From a bacterium (GTDB lineage Bacteria > Armatimonadota > Abditibacteriia > Abditibacteriales > Abditibacteriaceae), in the NCBI GenBank assembly GCA_004172935.1, contig SDZD01000005.1:1-64000 (forward strand): a DNA stretch of 64,000 bases. The letters are read 5' to 3'. Each line of letters begins with the position of its first letter. Within the stretch, counting starts at the first letter, position 1. Below are positions 41,272 through 50,221 of this stretch, one piece after another. Both the position numbers and the translations under genes were made by a program. Below the pieces are notes generated by a model. The model saw only the letters and a program-made list of their open reading frames with translations, did not search any database and was not told where the DNA came from.

Positions 41272-44202
41272 ATGCTTCTTTCCTGTTCATCGCGTTTTTG
41301 GCGAAGGCTCGGCTGGATGGCAGCGCTCCTAGGCGTGGGCGCGGCAGGGGCACAGGCCCAAACATCCCCGGCAGATGCGGTTAATCCGCGACTCGAATTG
41401 CGCGGTGAAGAACCGACCAGTGTCTATTTCGACCGCGACACACTGGCGCCGCAAACCCCGATCCTGTTTTCGGCTCGTCTGCAAAACCCGACTCCCCAAC
41501 CGCGCGACGTTGATCTCGCCTGGAAAATCACCGACGCCGACGGCAAAGTCGTGTGGGCTAAAAAGGCGTCCTTCACCATCGAAGGCGGCGCCACCATCAT
41601 CCGCCGCGAGCTGTTCGATACCCCGCGTCGTGGCGGCTTCCTGCTACAAACCAGCGCCTCCTATCAGCGCAAAGGCGCCGACGCCTTCGCTCAGGCAACG
41701 CTGCCCTTCGCCATCACCTTGGCTCCCCCGCCCGACGCCATGCAGGGCGCACGTCCGCGTTCGTTCTTCGTACTTGATGCCCCCGCCGCCATTGATGCAT
41801 CAGGTCTCGATTTTTACTCCCGCCTTGGTGCCCGTGTCTTGCGTTCGCGCATTCCCGCCGACCCGGCTAACCCCGATTGGAGCGCCATCGAAGGCCAGTT
41901 GGGCGAACGTCTGCGGCGCAACCTTAGCTCCATCGCGTTGCTCGACCTGGGCGCCGATGGCTCCAAAGCTCCCGCATTTTGGGGGCGTCAGGTGCCCTCC
42001 ACTCTGGCGCGTCTCAACTCGCTCTCGATGTGGGAACTCGGCGGCGAAATCGACCCCTCCGATCTCGATGCCTGGTCGCAATTGGTGCGTGCCCGTCGCC
42101 CCGATGTCTCGCTACTAAGTCCGCTTCCTACCCTTCCTTCTGGTGTTGTCGCCAATAGTGCCAAGCTCAGAAGTGGCTCCATCGACGGTGCCACCTTTGG
42201 TTGGCCGCTCGAACAAACCCAATCCGTCCACCCGGCGGCGCTCCGCCGCCTTTGGCTGTCGCGCGCACTGGCCGCGCGTGAAGCGGGCCTCAACTCCTTC
42301 CACTTGCGCCGCGCCGACGCCGCTGGTGGCGCCGCCGAAATGACCGCCGATTACCTGTCGGCCATCATGGCTGGCTCTTCATCCATGTCGGAGCCAGTGG
42401 CTTTTGCCCCCAATGGCACCGCCAAAAGCATGGCTCGCGCGGCAGCTTTCACCATGTTGTCGCGCACCCTCGAAGACGCCGCTTTCCGCGAACAACTGTT
42501 CCCGAAATCACCGTCTCTCGAAGGTGCCCTCTTTCGTGTCCCGCGTGGCTCGGTTGCTGTTTTGTATGCGCCCCTGAAACCCTGCAAAATGACTCTGCGC
42601 GTTTCGCCTGCGCAGGTCCTTGATGCCTACGGTAACGTCATGGCCTCGGCGCAAAATGGCAAGCTCGAAGTCGAACTCGGCGAACAGCCTGTCTACATCA
42701 CATCGGGGGTCGGAACCGAAGTCCTCAGCTACGCTCTGCGCTCGGCTCGTGTTGCAGGAGTGCCCGCCATCGAAGCGCAGTTCCTGCCACTGTCGCGCGA
42801 CCCGCACACTGTTGGGCCGGGCAGTGCCGCCGTCCGTGTGCGTGTTCAAAACATCGGTCTCGAAGCAGCGAGCGGACAAATCCAACTCAAGGCGCCACGC
42901 GGCTGGAAACTGGCGCGCGAACGCTACGACCTCACAATCGCTCCCGGCGAATCGAAGACCTTCGAGTTTCGCGCCCCTGTTGCGCCTCTCGATCCCAAGA
43001 AACCAGACCTCGCTTTTGAACTCAGCGCGCGCGGCGGACTCAGCGGCTCATGGAAATGGAATGCTCAAGTTGCCACCGCTCAAAACGTAGTTCCCGGCGC
43101 CATTCCAGTCATCGACGCCCAACTGAACGATTGGGCGGGCGCCAACTGGCTTTCCGTTGCTCCTAATGCGGCGGGCGTCAGCGCCCGGCTTGCATGGAAG
43201 TGGGACACCGCCAACCTCTATGTCGCGGCTCAGGTGCGTGAGAGCGCCCTCACGGCTCGCAACCCCGAAGCCTCCGCTTACGAGTTCTGGCGTGGCTTCG
43301 ACGCCATCCAGCTGGCGTTCGGCGTCAGCAATGGCCCCGAAACCGTTCCCGGTGTCGCCCCGTTCCGCGACGCCGACTTCGGCTTTTTGCTATCACCGTG
43401 GTCGCAGACCGATGCCCAGAATTTCCAGGGCCGTTTGCTACGCCTGTGGGGTGGCGATAAGCCCTATAATTCGGTTGCAGACCGCATTCGTTGGGGCGGC
43501 GCCGTCAATAATGGTCGCTGTGTCATCGGGCGCGACGAGCAGGGCGAAAGCACCATCTACGAAGCCAAAATTCCTCTCGCTGCCATTCCTGGCCTCAACC
43601 CCAAAGCCCTCGCCCAAAAAGATGGCATCGTGCGCTTCGGCTTCTTGGTTCACAACGCCGAAGGCACCCCACTCGATTGGGGCGAGAGCAACGGCAACTT
43701 CCCCTGGTGGGACAACACTTCGACGTTCTTGCCCGAAGGTCGCTTGACTTCGGCACTACGCTCGACTCTCGGCTTCTCGCTGCAAGGCGAGGTCGCAACG
43801 CCCGCCGCTGCGCCACCAGTTTTTACTCCGGCGCCGACGCCGATACCAACGCGCCCACCAGCTGCCCCGATATTCCCGCCGTCCACACTTCCGCCTTTGG
43901 CGGTGCCAACGCCTACACCGCGTCCGCGCCCCAATCCCGGCGTTGGAGTGTTGCCGCCACCTTCGACGGTGATTCCGCCGATTTTGCCTGCGCCACCCAA
44001 GCCTACGCCGCGCCCGTCGATTCCGCCGTTCATCGTGCCCGATCTACCGCCGCCATCCGGGCCGCTACCTGTGCCCGTTACGCCGCCTCAAGCCACTGCC
44101 GCAACGTCCTCGACGCCTCTGCCCCCGGCAAGGCCCGCGCAGATATTGCCCTACGTCGTGCCACCCGCCGACTTCTCGCCGCCCCGTGCTGGCGTCAATT
44201 AA
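41272..44202 (+). CDS. Large secreted protein with NEW3-like and CBM9-like domains
   Basis: 976 residues from the ATG at 41272, giving a signal peptide that ends GAQAQ. N-terminal 30-510: beta domain plus an uncharacterised region. At about 525-600, VRVRVQNIGLEAASGQIQLKAP ... TIAPGESKTFEFRAPV has the form of an alpha-galactosidase NEW3-type fold. At about 640-830, IDAQLNDWAGANWL ... WKWDTANLYVAAQVRES is like carbohydrate-binding module 9. A 140-residue Pro-rich tail follows. No catalytic glycosidase motif could be assigned with confidence. It is ended by a strong terminator. Confidence 0.55.
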   Translation: MLLSCSSRFWRRLGWMAALLGVGAAGAQAQTSPADAVNPRLELRGEEPTSVYFDRDTLAPQTPILFSARLQNPTPQPRDVDLAWKITDADGKVVWAKKASFTIEGGATIIRRELFDTPRRGGFLLQTSASYQRKGADAFAQATLPFAITLAPPPDAMQGARPRSFFVLDAPAAIDASGLDFYSRLGARVLRSRIPADPANPDWSAIEGQLGERLRRNLSSIALLDLGADGSKAPAFWGRQVPSTLARLNSLSMWELGGEIDPSDLDAWSQLVRARRPDVSLLSPLPTLPSGVVANSAKLRSGSIDGATFGWPLEQTQSVHPAALRRLWLSRALAAREAGLNSFHLRRADAAGGAAEMTADYLSAIMAGSSSMSEPVAFAPNGTAKSMARAAAFTMLSRTLEDAAFREQLFPKSPSLEGALFRVPRGSVAVLYAPLKPCKMTLRVSPAQVLDAYGNVMASAQNGKLEVELGEQPVYITSGVGTEVLSYALRSARVAGVPAIEAQFLPLSRDPHTVGPGSAAVRVRVQNIGLEAASGQIQLKAPRGWKLARERYDLTIAPGESKTFEFRAPVAPLDPKKPDLAFELSARGGLSGSWKWNAQVATAQNVVPGAIPVIDAQLNDWAGANWLSVAPNAAGVSARLAWKWDTANLYVAAQVRESALTARNPEASAYEFWRGFDAIQLAFGVSNGPETVPGVAPFRDADFGFLLSPWSQTDAQNFQGRLLRLWGGDKPYNSVADRIRWGGAVNNGRCVIGRDEQGESTIYEAKIPLAAIPGLNPKALAQKDGIVRFGFLVHNAEGTPLDWGESNGNFPWWDNTSTFLPEGRLTSALRSTLGFSLQGEVATPAAAPPVFTPAPTPIPTRPPAAPIFPPSTLPPLAVPTPTPRPRPNPGVGVLPPPSTVIPPILPAPPKPTPRPSIPPFIVPDLPPPSGPLPVPVTPPQATAATSSTPLPPARPAQILPYVVPPADFSPPRAGVN

Positions 44203-44216
44203 GTCGAGGCCAACTA

Positions 44217-44251
44217 AAAACGAGGCGCACCTTGCGGTGCGCCTCGTTTTG
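44217..44251 (+). terminator. Intrinsic terminator
   Basis: A perfect 15-bp stem (44217-44231 with 44236-44250), TTGC loop, ending in TTTTG. Located 15 bp after the large secreted protein. Confidence 0.88.
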
Positions 44252-44340
44252 TTTGCCCATGTAAAGGACAGTACGCGCTCGATAGAATCCTTTACTTCTT
44301 GGGAGCGCTTCGATGCCTCACACTTGTTTCGGTTGTTGAC

Positions 44341-44889
44341 ATGAAAATCCATCAAACAGAACTAGAGGTTGTGCGGGCCAGCGCTCTCGACATCGAAGCC
44401 GATGCTATTGTGAACGCCGCCAACACCGGAATGCGGGGCGGTGGCGGTATTGATGGCGCCATTCATTACCGTGCGGGCTATGCCATGAAGCAAGAGTTGC
44501 AACAGGTCGCCCCCTACGGAGCCGAAACCGCCGAAGTCGTGGTTACGGCGGGTCATGCACTGCCTCACCAATTCATCTTTCATGTCGCTGGCCCCATCTG
44601 GAGCGCGCGCCACGAAGCCGAGTGCGAAGAGCAACTGACGTTGGCCTATCAACACGCCCTCGAAGAAGCCGATGCGCGTCAATTAACCACCATCGTCATC
44701 CCCTCCATCTCGACGGGTGTCTACGCCTTTCCTTTGCAGAGTGCTGCTCCCATTGCCCTTCTCACGGCCATTCAGTTTCTGGAGCGCCACCCCGAAACCT
44801 CGCTGCGTCGTGTCACCTTCGCCATGTGGGGTGGCGAAGAGCATCATGTTTTTCGTCGCGCCCTCGAATCGCTGGAACGTAGTGCATGA
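44341..44889 (+). CDS. Macro domain protein (ADP-ribose/O-acetyl-ADP-ribose binding)
   Basis: 182 residues from the ATG at 44341. Macro-domain landmarks: DAIVNAANTGMRGGGGIDGAIHYRAG and IVIPSISTGVYAFPL. The family binds or de-acylates ADP-ribose derivatives (YmdB type). The C-terminus GEEHHVF resembles that of YmdB. Its stop overlaps the start of the next membrane gene by 4 bp. Confidence 0.9.
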   Translation: MKIHQTELEVVRASALDIEADAIVNAANTGMRGGGGIDGAIHYRAGYAMKQELQQVAPYGAETAEVVVTAGHALPHQFIFHVAGPIWSARHEAECEEQLTLAYQHALEEADARQLTTIVIPSISTGVYAFPLQSAAPIALLTAIQFLERHPETSLRRVTFAMWGGEEHHVFRRALESLERSA

Positions 44890-46340
44890 TGCGGTTCGAG
44901 TCAGCGCGGGCTTTTCTGGGGCGATTTTACCTTCTGGGGAGTACCCTGTTCGTTATTTTGTGCGCTTTATGGAGCGCTCCAGTGCCTCTGATGTCGCTCG
45001 TTGACACTCGAGCGCGGCCCTTTGTACAAACCCCCATTGCCGAGTTCCCGATCCCTTTTCCTCTGTGGGGGCAATCTCCCTCTGTGCCGCGTGAAACCAA
45101 AACCGATGACGATTCGGTGCGAATCTCTGATGGGCTGGCTCTAAAACCGACATTCGCCTCCACTTTTGGCTATTGGACGGGCAGTTGGGCCGGAAGCGAA
45201 TTAGGGCCTCCCACGCCCTTTGGCCCCTATTTTCGTCCGCTGACTTCCCAACTCTGGTGGCTCGAACGCCATTTTGGTGGCCCAAATAGCCTGCGCCTCT
45301 TTCTGTTTGTTCATCTCCTCTGGCATCTGGCTTTTATGTTGGCGTTATGGGCGTTTATGCGCCTGTGGTGGAGCGACAAGGGAGCCTTACTATTCATCTG
45401 GATATGGACTATCGGAGCGTCTTACTCGCTTAATGCCTACATGACCCCATTTGGAGCGCTCCGAATGTGGAAGGACGACCCCGAAATAACCGTTGCCCTA
45501 TGCACTGTGGCAGCTATGGCGACGACGCGCTGCTTTGTTCTAACCAATCGCAAGCGTTGGCTCGCTTTGTCTCTTGCGGCTTTTGTCTTGTCGCTTTCCT
45601 TCAAAGAGTCGGGCTATGTGATCCCATTTTTCGTGGCATTCACTCTCTGGCGATTTGGAGCCACCAAAAAACAGTGGGGTATCGTGCCCCTATTTGTCGC
45701 TGTCGCAATTGTCGCTTTCGTTTATCGAATATGGGCATTGCAAGGCATGGGAGGCTATCATGGTAGTAATGGTTCGTGGTGGAGGCGAGCTATCAACGAA
45801 CTGGGCGGTGGTACGATCTCAGCTGCCTCTTGGAGCGGCAATACCATGCCGCTTTGCGTCGCGGCATTCCTACTTTGCATCTTCGAGGGCTTGCGCGCCC
45901 GCCGAAAAATCGCGCTGTTCTGGGCCAGCGTTTCTATCGCTTCCTGTGTATGGGCCGAGAGTTGGATGAGCGAACGTGGCCTTGCCCTGCTCCAATTATT
46001 TGATTTCTCGTTTAAGAACCCTATTTATATTGCCCTTGGCTCCACCCTCGCCACTCTGCTTCTCTGGCAATTGTTTGTCTTACGTCGTCCGCGCGTCATG
46101 TTGTGGGGCTATCTTTGGGTTCTGTTGGCCTATCTGCCTCTCTTGAAACAGGCTGTTACCGATCATGGCTTTTATTTCCTTTCTATCGGCTGGGCCTTGT
46201 GGATTGCCGGAGCCGTTGCCCTAATTTATTCGCAGGCTCAGCAACTCATCCGCAGCGAAAAAGTGAAAACTGCGCTCCATGAAACCTACTCTCGAATCAA
46301 CACTCTTGTTCGCCGTCCAAAAACATCAGGGACAGCGTGA
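44886..46340 (+). CDS. Multi-pass membrane protein, GT-C-like
   Basis: 484 residues with around ten membrane helices. The segment PYFRPLTSQLWWLERHFGGPNSLRLF resembles the P-x-FRPL-x-x-x-x-x-x-x-L-x-x-x-x-x-G segment of polyprenol-dependent GT-C glycosyltransferases. No full catalytic motif could be defined, so function is only suggested. It begins in the stop of the macro-domain gene, and its 3' end overlaps the next gene by 62 bp. Confidence 0.55.
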   Translation: MMRFESARAFLGRFYLLGSTLFVILCALWSAPVPLMSLVDTRARPFVQTPIAEFPIPFPLWGQSPSVPRETKTDDDSVRISDGLALKPTFASTFGYWTGSWAGSELGPPTPFGPYFRPLTSQLWWLERHFGGPNSLRLFLFVHLLWHLAFMLALWAFMRLWWSDKGALLFIWIWTIGASYSLNAYMTPFGALRMWKDDPEITVALCTVAAMATTRCFVLTNRKRWLALSLAAFVLSLSFKESGYVIPFFVAFTLWRFGATKKQWGIVPLFVAVAIVAFVYRIWALQGMGGYHGSNGSWWRRAINELGGGTISAASWSGNTMPLCVAAFLLCIFEGLRARRKIALFWASVSIASCVWAESWMSERGLALLQLFDFSFKNPIYIALGSTLATLLLWQLFVLRRPRVMLWGYLWVLLAYLPLLKQAVTDHGFYFLSIGWALWIAGAVALIYSQAQQLIRSEKVKTALHETYSRINTLVRRPKTSGTA

Positions 46341-46719
46341 TTGGGCCGATAAGCCCTACATTTTCCACCCCATCCGCGTCATGGAAAATCTGGGACAAAA
46401 AGCCTCCGAAAGCGAACAGATGGCTGCGTTGCTGCATGACATCATCGAGGACTGTGACGTTTCGCTTCAGGAACTTCGCGACATGGGTTACCCCGAAGAT
46501 GTCGTCGAAGCCATCGACTTGCTCACTAAAAACGAAGAAGGCGAGCGCGACTATCAAAAAGCCATCGAGCGCGTCTCCTCTAACCCCATTTCCCGCCGCG
46601 TCAAAATCGCCGACCTCACCGACAACCTACGTCTCGACCGCATTCCTAACCCCACCCCGCGCGACATCAAACGCCTCGATAAGTACGTCATCGCCAAAGC
46701 CTACCTCGAAGCCATATGA
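46279..46719 (+). CDS. RelA/SpoT-like HD hydrolase (HD domain protein)
   Basis: 146 residues. HD phosphohydrolase motif: QKHQGQRDWADKPYIFHPIRV, ALLHDIIEDCD, and VKIADLTDNLRL. Matches the N-terminal hydrolase domain of RSH proteins and small alarmone hydrolases, which cleave (p)ppGpp. It overlaps the membrane gene by 62 bp and the next gene by 4 bp. Confidence 0.82.
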   Translation: MKPTLESTLLFAVQKHQGQRDWADKPYIFHPIRVMENLGQKASESEQMAALLHDIIEDCDVSLQELRDMGYPEDVVEAIDLLTKNEEGERDYQKAIERVSSNPISRRVKIADLTDNLRLDRIPNPTPRDIKRLDKYVIAKAYLEAI

Positions 46720-47144
46720 CCCCTCCCATTCCCAGCCCTCATGGGGGAGAGAGTTTTTCGCCTTCTCGCCCTACTTCGACTCCACCTTTTCGTGGCCTCC
46801 GCATCGTTGTATGGGTCAGCCTGATTCTTTTTATCCTGTCCTGTATAAGTGAAATTCTCAAACCTGCATCACAGCCCATTCTTGTATGGATGCTAGGGAG
46901 CTTCGCCATAATCCTTTTGCTCTATGGCTTGTTGCTGTGGGGCCTTTGGCACGGCTCGGAAAAGGCACGAAAGATTTACTGGTGGCTTGGCATTTTGGGT
47001 TGGATTAGCCTCGTTATATGGCCTGATTTGTTATCTGAACTTCAGTTCGTCGATTGGGTGGGCTATCTCTTTTCATTGTTCACTTTGGTCTGGTTCCAGC
47101 TCCCCGGCGTGAAAGCCCACTTCCGCCCACAAATATCGTCTTAA
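46716..47144 (+). CDS. Small membrane protein, unknown
   Basis: 142 residues: a Ser/Pro-rich N-terminus and four helices (IVVWVSLILFILSCISEIL and later). Not recognised. Starts in an ATGA overlap with the HD gene and ends 9 bp before rnpB, so transcription may run into rnpB. Confidence 0.5.
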   Translation: MTPPIPSPHGGESFSPSRPTSTPPFRGLRIVVWVSLILFILSCISEILKPASQPILVWMLGSFAIILLLYGLLLWGLWHGSEKARKIYWWLGILGWISLVIWPDLLSELQFVDWVGYLFSLFTLVWFQLPGVKAHFRPQISS

Positions 47145-47153
47145 ACTAAACCC

Positions 47154-47661
47154 GAAGTTCGCGCCGGATGGTCGCGCCCACCGGGTTGCCGGTGGGTGAG
47201 GAAAGTCCGGACACCATAGGGCAGGACGGTCGCTAACGGCGACCAGCGACGGGCAAACCGAAGCGAGGAACAGGGCCACAGAAATAAACCGCTCTGAGTT
47301 GCTAGTTGTTAGTGATTAGTTTTTAGTCAATAAGTCGGAGATGCTAACTATCGGCGTTTTGCCTACACAGTTGGCCTTAGACAACGAACTAAAAACTAAT
47401 CACTAACAACTAGCAACTCAGAGTAAGGGTGAAAAGGTGTGGTAAAAGCGCACCGGCTTCGTGGTGACACGAGGCGTCAAGGTAACCTCCGTCCGGTGCA
47501 AGACCAAACAGAACGCGCTGATGCGGCCCGCAAAGCGTTCGGGTTGGTTGCAGTGCGTCTCGGCAACGAAACGCACCATCGTAGCGGCAACGTTGCGAGC
47601 AGATAAATGACCATCGCGCCTGGAGAAGGCGCACAGAATCCGGCTTACAGGCGCGAACTTC
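47154..47661 (+). ncRNA. rnpB: RNase P RNA (class A) with an enlarged P12
   Basis: About 508 nt. The P1 helix pairs GAAGTTCGCGCC (47154-47165) with GGCGCGAACTTC (47650-47661). Universal segments are present: GAGGAAAGTCCGGAC (47198), GCCACAGAAA, GTAAGGGTGAAAAGGTG, GGTAAAAGCGCACC and ACAGAATCCGGCTTACAG near the 3' end. RNase P cleaves 5' leaders from pre-tRNA. The P12 segment is replaced by a large perfect hairpin (47292-47423). The gene is flanked by a strong terminator. Confidence 0.95.
47292..47423 (+). repeat. 36-bp perfect inverted repeat inside rnpB (P12 expansion)
   Basis: The arms 47292-47327 and 47388-47423 are exact complements over 36 bases, with a 60-base spacer, between the P11-side GCCACAGAAA and GTAAGGGTGAAA. 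The arm sequence is low-complexity (repeated CTAGTTGTTAGT-like words) and unlike the rest of rnpB, so it looks like an inserted repeat that folds into helix P12. Tandem-repeat insertions in the same helix are known in some cyanobacterial rnpB genes. Confidence 0.92.
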
Positions 47662-47672
47662 ACCCGAAATCA

Positions 47673-47708
47673 AAAAAGGGCGGGAACAATGTTGTTCCCG
47701 CCCTTTTT
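47673..47708. terminator. Bidirectional terminator after rnpB
   Basis: A perfect 17-bp stem (47673-47689 with 47692-47708) flanked by A and T runs, lying between rnpB and the convergent ubiA gene. Confidence 0.9.
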
Positions 47709-47726
47709 CTCATTATCTGCCTTCAT

Positions 47727-48614
47727 TTACACATGCACGAAAACGCTAAGTGCCACAGCCACTAAAAAGAACACCGCGATCGCGCCGTTTACCGTGAAAA
47801 AGGCCGCGTTTACTCGGCGCAAGTCGTCCGGTTTCACCAACGCATGTTCATAAACCAGAAAGGCCGCAATCAATGCGATTGCCCCGAAGAAGATCACGTT
47901 CAGATGCGCCAGTACCCCGAATAAAATCAGGTTGACGATAAACGCTGCGTGCAGAATCTTGGCGAAGTTCAACGCTTTCGCCACACCCAACTTGCGCACC
48001 ATCGAGTTCAAACCGTTCTCGCGGTCGAACTCAACGTCCATTGTCGCGTAGATGATGTCGAAGCCTGCCACCCAGAACAAAACCGCCGCGCACAGCGCCC
48101 CCGAAGGAATGCCGATTTCGCCGCGCGTCGCCACCCACGCTCCCACTGGAGCGATGCCCAGGCAAAGCCCCAGCACGAAATGCGAAAGGCTGGTGAAGCG
48201 CTTGCAGAACGAGTAGCAAAACAGCACCGCCAACGTAATTGGCGAAAGCCAAAGTGCCAGTTGGTTGATTTGACCCGCCGCGAAGCAAAACAGCAGCGAC
48301 GACACAACCACCAACGCCCATGCTCCGGGCAGCGTTACTTTGCCGCTCGGCAATTCGCGGTTTTTTGTGCGCGGGTTGCGCGCGTCGATTTCCCGGTCAA
48401 CGATGCGGTTGAATCCCATCGCGGCGGTGCGTGCGCCCACCATCGCTACTAAAATCCACGCGAAAATACGAAATTGCGGCAGCCCATTGGCTGCGACCAA
48501 CATCGAAGCCATCGCAAACGGCAGCGCGAAAATGGTGTGCGAAAATTTGACGAGTTCGAGGTAGTTCCGAACTCCGACGAGGGGTTTGAAAGGTTGTGCA
48601 GAAGTTGAAGTCAT
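47727..48614 (-). CDS. UbiA family prenyltransferase
   Basis: 295 residues, nine membrane helices. Prenyl-diphosphate site motifs: NRIVDREIDARNPRTKNRELPSGKV and YATMDVEFDRENGLNSM. The family prenylates aromatic rings. Given the co-directional ubiX homologue upstream, a role in quinone synthesis is likely; in organisms using the futalosine route a UbiA homologue (MqnP) fills this role, though the exact substrate cannot be read here. Confidence 0.88.
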   Translation of the reverse strand: MTSTSAQPFKPLVGVRNYLELVKFSHTIFALPFAMASMLVAANGLPQFRIFAWILVAMVGARTAAMGFNRIVDREIDARNPRTKNRELPSGKVTLPGAWALVVVSSLLFCFAAGQINQLALWLSPITLAVLFCYSFCKRFTSLSHFVLGLCLGIAPVGAWVATRGEIGIPSGALCAAVLFWVAGFDIIYATMDVEFDRENGLNSMVRKLGVAKALNFAKILHAAFIVNLILFGVLAHLNVIFFGAIALIAAFLVYEHALVKPDDLRRVNAAFFTVNGAIAVFFLVAVALSVFVHV

Positions 48615-48729
48615 AGTGGCAACCCGATGCTCTTAGTTTTTCATCTCTCGTTCACTCCATCCGGCCCCATTCCAATAACGCACTTTTCTTATTGACAGGG
48701 TGATGGCGTCTTGGGATTGCTGTTCTATC

Positions 48730-49548
48730 TCACTCACAGAATGCGCGCGCCACGCGCGCCGATTGATTGATGGCGACCCATTCGTCATCGAAGCGTCCCG
48801 AAGGAATCAGCGTGAATGGCCCATGAAAGTCGGAGGCAGCCATCAACGTGAGGCAACGCCGGAAATCGCCCTCGTCCAGCAACCCCGACATCCCGAAGTC
48901 GGCGCGGGCGTGGCAACTGGTGGCATATTTCGCGATTGAAACGAAGTCGCTATATTTGCCCATACCGCTCCAGTTGCCGAAATCGAGGCACAAGTCCACT
49001 TTGCCGTTGAGTTCATCAAGCACTCGTCGCACAGAAGCCGGAGTTCCCATCGTGGAAAACCAGTTCTCCGTCATCAAGCGAACGCCTCGTTCGCTGGCAA
49101 AATCGGCCAACCGGCCCAATTGCTTGATGCTCGCGCACAAATTCTCGTTAGTGGGCGGACCCTGTCCCGCGATGACGCGGGTATTGCGTGCCCCCAACTC
49201 GGCGGCTACTTCAATCCATCGGCAAATCCACTCGAAGTCGCGCTTGGTCTGCGGCCCATTCAAATTGCCCCCATCTATAAGCAGCGACCACAACTCGATC
49301 CGATTGAGTTCCAGCTGTTCGCGTAACTGCGCCAGATATTCGCTTTCGGTCGAGGGGAGATGGAAGTGGCACAGTTCAAGTGTTTCAATGCCATGATGAG
49401 CGACCTGACGGGGCAACTCAAGAAGGGGTAGGGCAGACTTATGAGTGGTGGGGAATCCATTGGGCGAGTCGCCAGGTTCGGTAACGCGCATCCCCCCTAA
49501 TGTTTGGTGCAGACTCCAACTCGAAACGCTCAGGCGTCGTCGGTTCAT
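48730..49548 (-). CDS. Sugar phosphate isomerase/epimerase (xylose isomerase-like TIM barrel)
   Basis: 272 residues from the ATG at 49548, which has GGAAGGAGG 5 bases upstream. Barrel features: GIETLELCHFHLPS, LGARNTRVIAGQGPP, RLMTENWFSTMGTPASV, CLDFGNW. Metal-binding Glu/Asp/His residues are consistent with the AP-endonuclease-2/xylose-isomerase superfamily; the substrate is unknown. An ATGA overlap with the ubiX homologue upstream suggests coupling; ubiA lies 115 bp downstream. Confidence 0.75.
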   Translation of the reverse strand: MNRRRLSVSSWSLHQTLGGMRVTEPGDSPNGFPTTHKSALPLLELPRQVAHHGIETLELCHFHLPSTESEYLAQLREQLELNRIELWSLLIDGGNLNGPQTKRDFEWICRWIEVAAELGARNTRVIAGQGPPTNENLCASIKQLGRLADFASERGVRLMTENWFSTMGTPASVRRVLDELNGKVDLCLDFGNWSGMGKYSDFVSIAKYATSCHARADFGMSGLLDEGDFRRCLTLMAASDFHGPFTLIPSGRFDDEWVAINQSARVARAFCE

Positions 49549-50138
49549 CGGGCCTCCTTCCATCGCGCAGTTTGCACGTCCACACCTAAATGGTCGAGGA
49601 CGCGATCTACTACAGTATCTGCGACTTCTTCTACTGTTTGGGGCCGATTATAAAAATGAGGGCAGGCATGAAAAACAGTGGCGCCTGCCTCTGTTGCCAG
49701 GGTCATGTTGCGTAAATGAATTAACGAAAGTGGAAGCTCGCGCGTGACCAACAACAATTTGCGCCGCTCCTTCAGAGTAACGTCGGCGGCGCGGGTAATC
49801 AGCGAATCTGCAAAGCCATTGGCTACTCGCGCAAGAGTCCCCATCGAGCACGGAACAATAACCATGCCATCGTGCCTCACCGACCCCGAAGCAATTGTTG
49901 CCCCAATTTCGCGCGGACCATGCACCGTCACATTCTCCGTTCGCCCCGGCAACAGCTTTTCTGCATCGAGTCGCGCCGCGCTCAAATGAATGCCTGTCTC
50001 GGCTCCGAACGAAACACAGCCCGCCTCCGAAATCACGAGGTCGATTTTATGTCCCGCATCTGCGAGTTTGGAAAGAAGCCGCTGCGCATAGATGGCGCCT
50101 GATGCGCCAGTCAACGCGACTATAAAGCGTTTTTGCAT
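49545..50138 (-). CDS. ubiX: UbiX-type flavin prenyltransferase
   Basis: 197 residues. FMN-binding Rossmann-like fold with LTGASGAIYAQRLL, VIVPCSMGTLARVANG, and TRELPLSLIHLRNM. UbiX makes prenylated FMN for UbiD-type decarboxylases used in ubiquinone or menaquinone synthesis and aromatic degradation. The cognate decarboxylase is not in the window. Its gene overlaps the TIM-barrel gene. Confidence 0.92.
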   Translation of the reverse strand: MQKRFIVALTGASGAIYAQRLLSKLADAGHKIDLVISEAGCVSFGAETGIHLSAARLDAEKLLPGRTENVTVHGPREIGATIASGSVRHDGMVIVPCSMGTLARVANGFADSLITRAADVTLKERRKLLLVTRELPLSLIHLRNMTLATEAGATVFHACPHFYNRPQTVEEVADTVVDRVLDHLGVDVQTARWKEAR

Positions 50139-50221
50139 GGAGGTTGAATTGTCAACGTAACAGTAGGCCTTTCGCTTCGCGCTTTTTCAATAGCTGAAAA
50201 ATAGACCTTAAACTGCGACTC

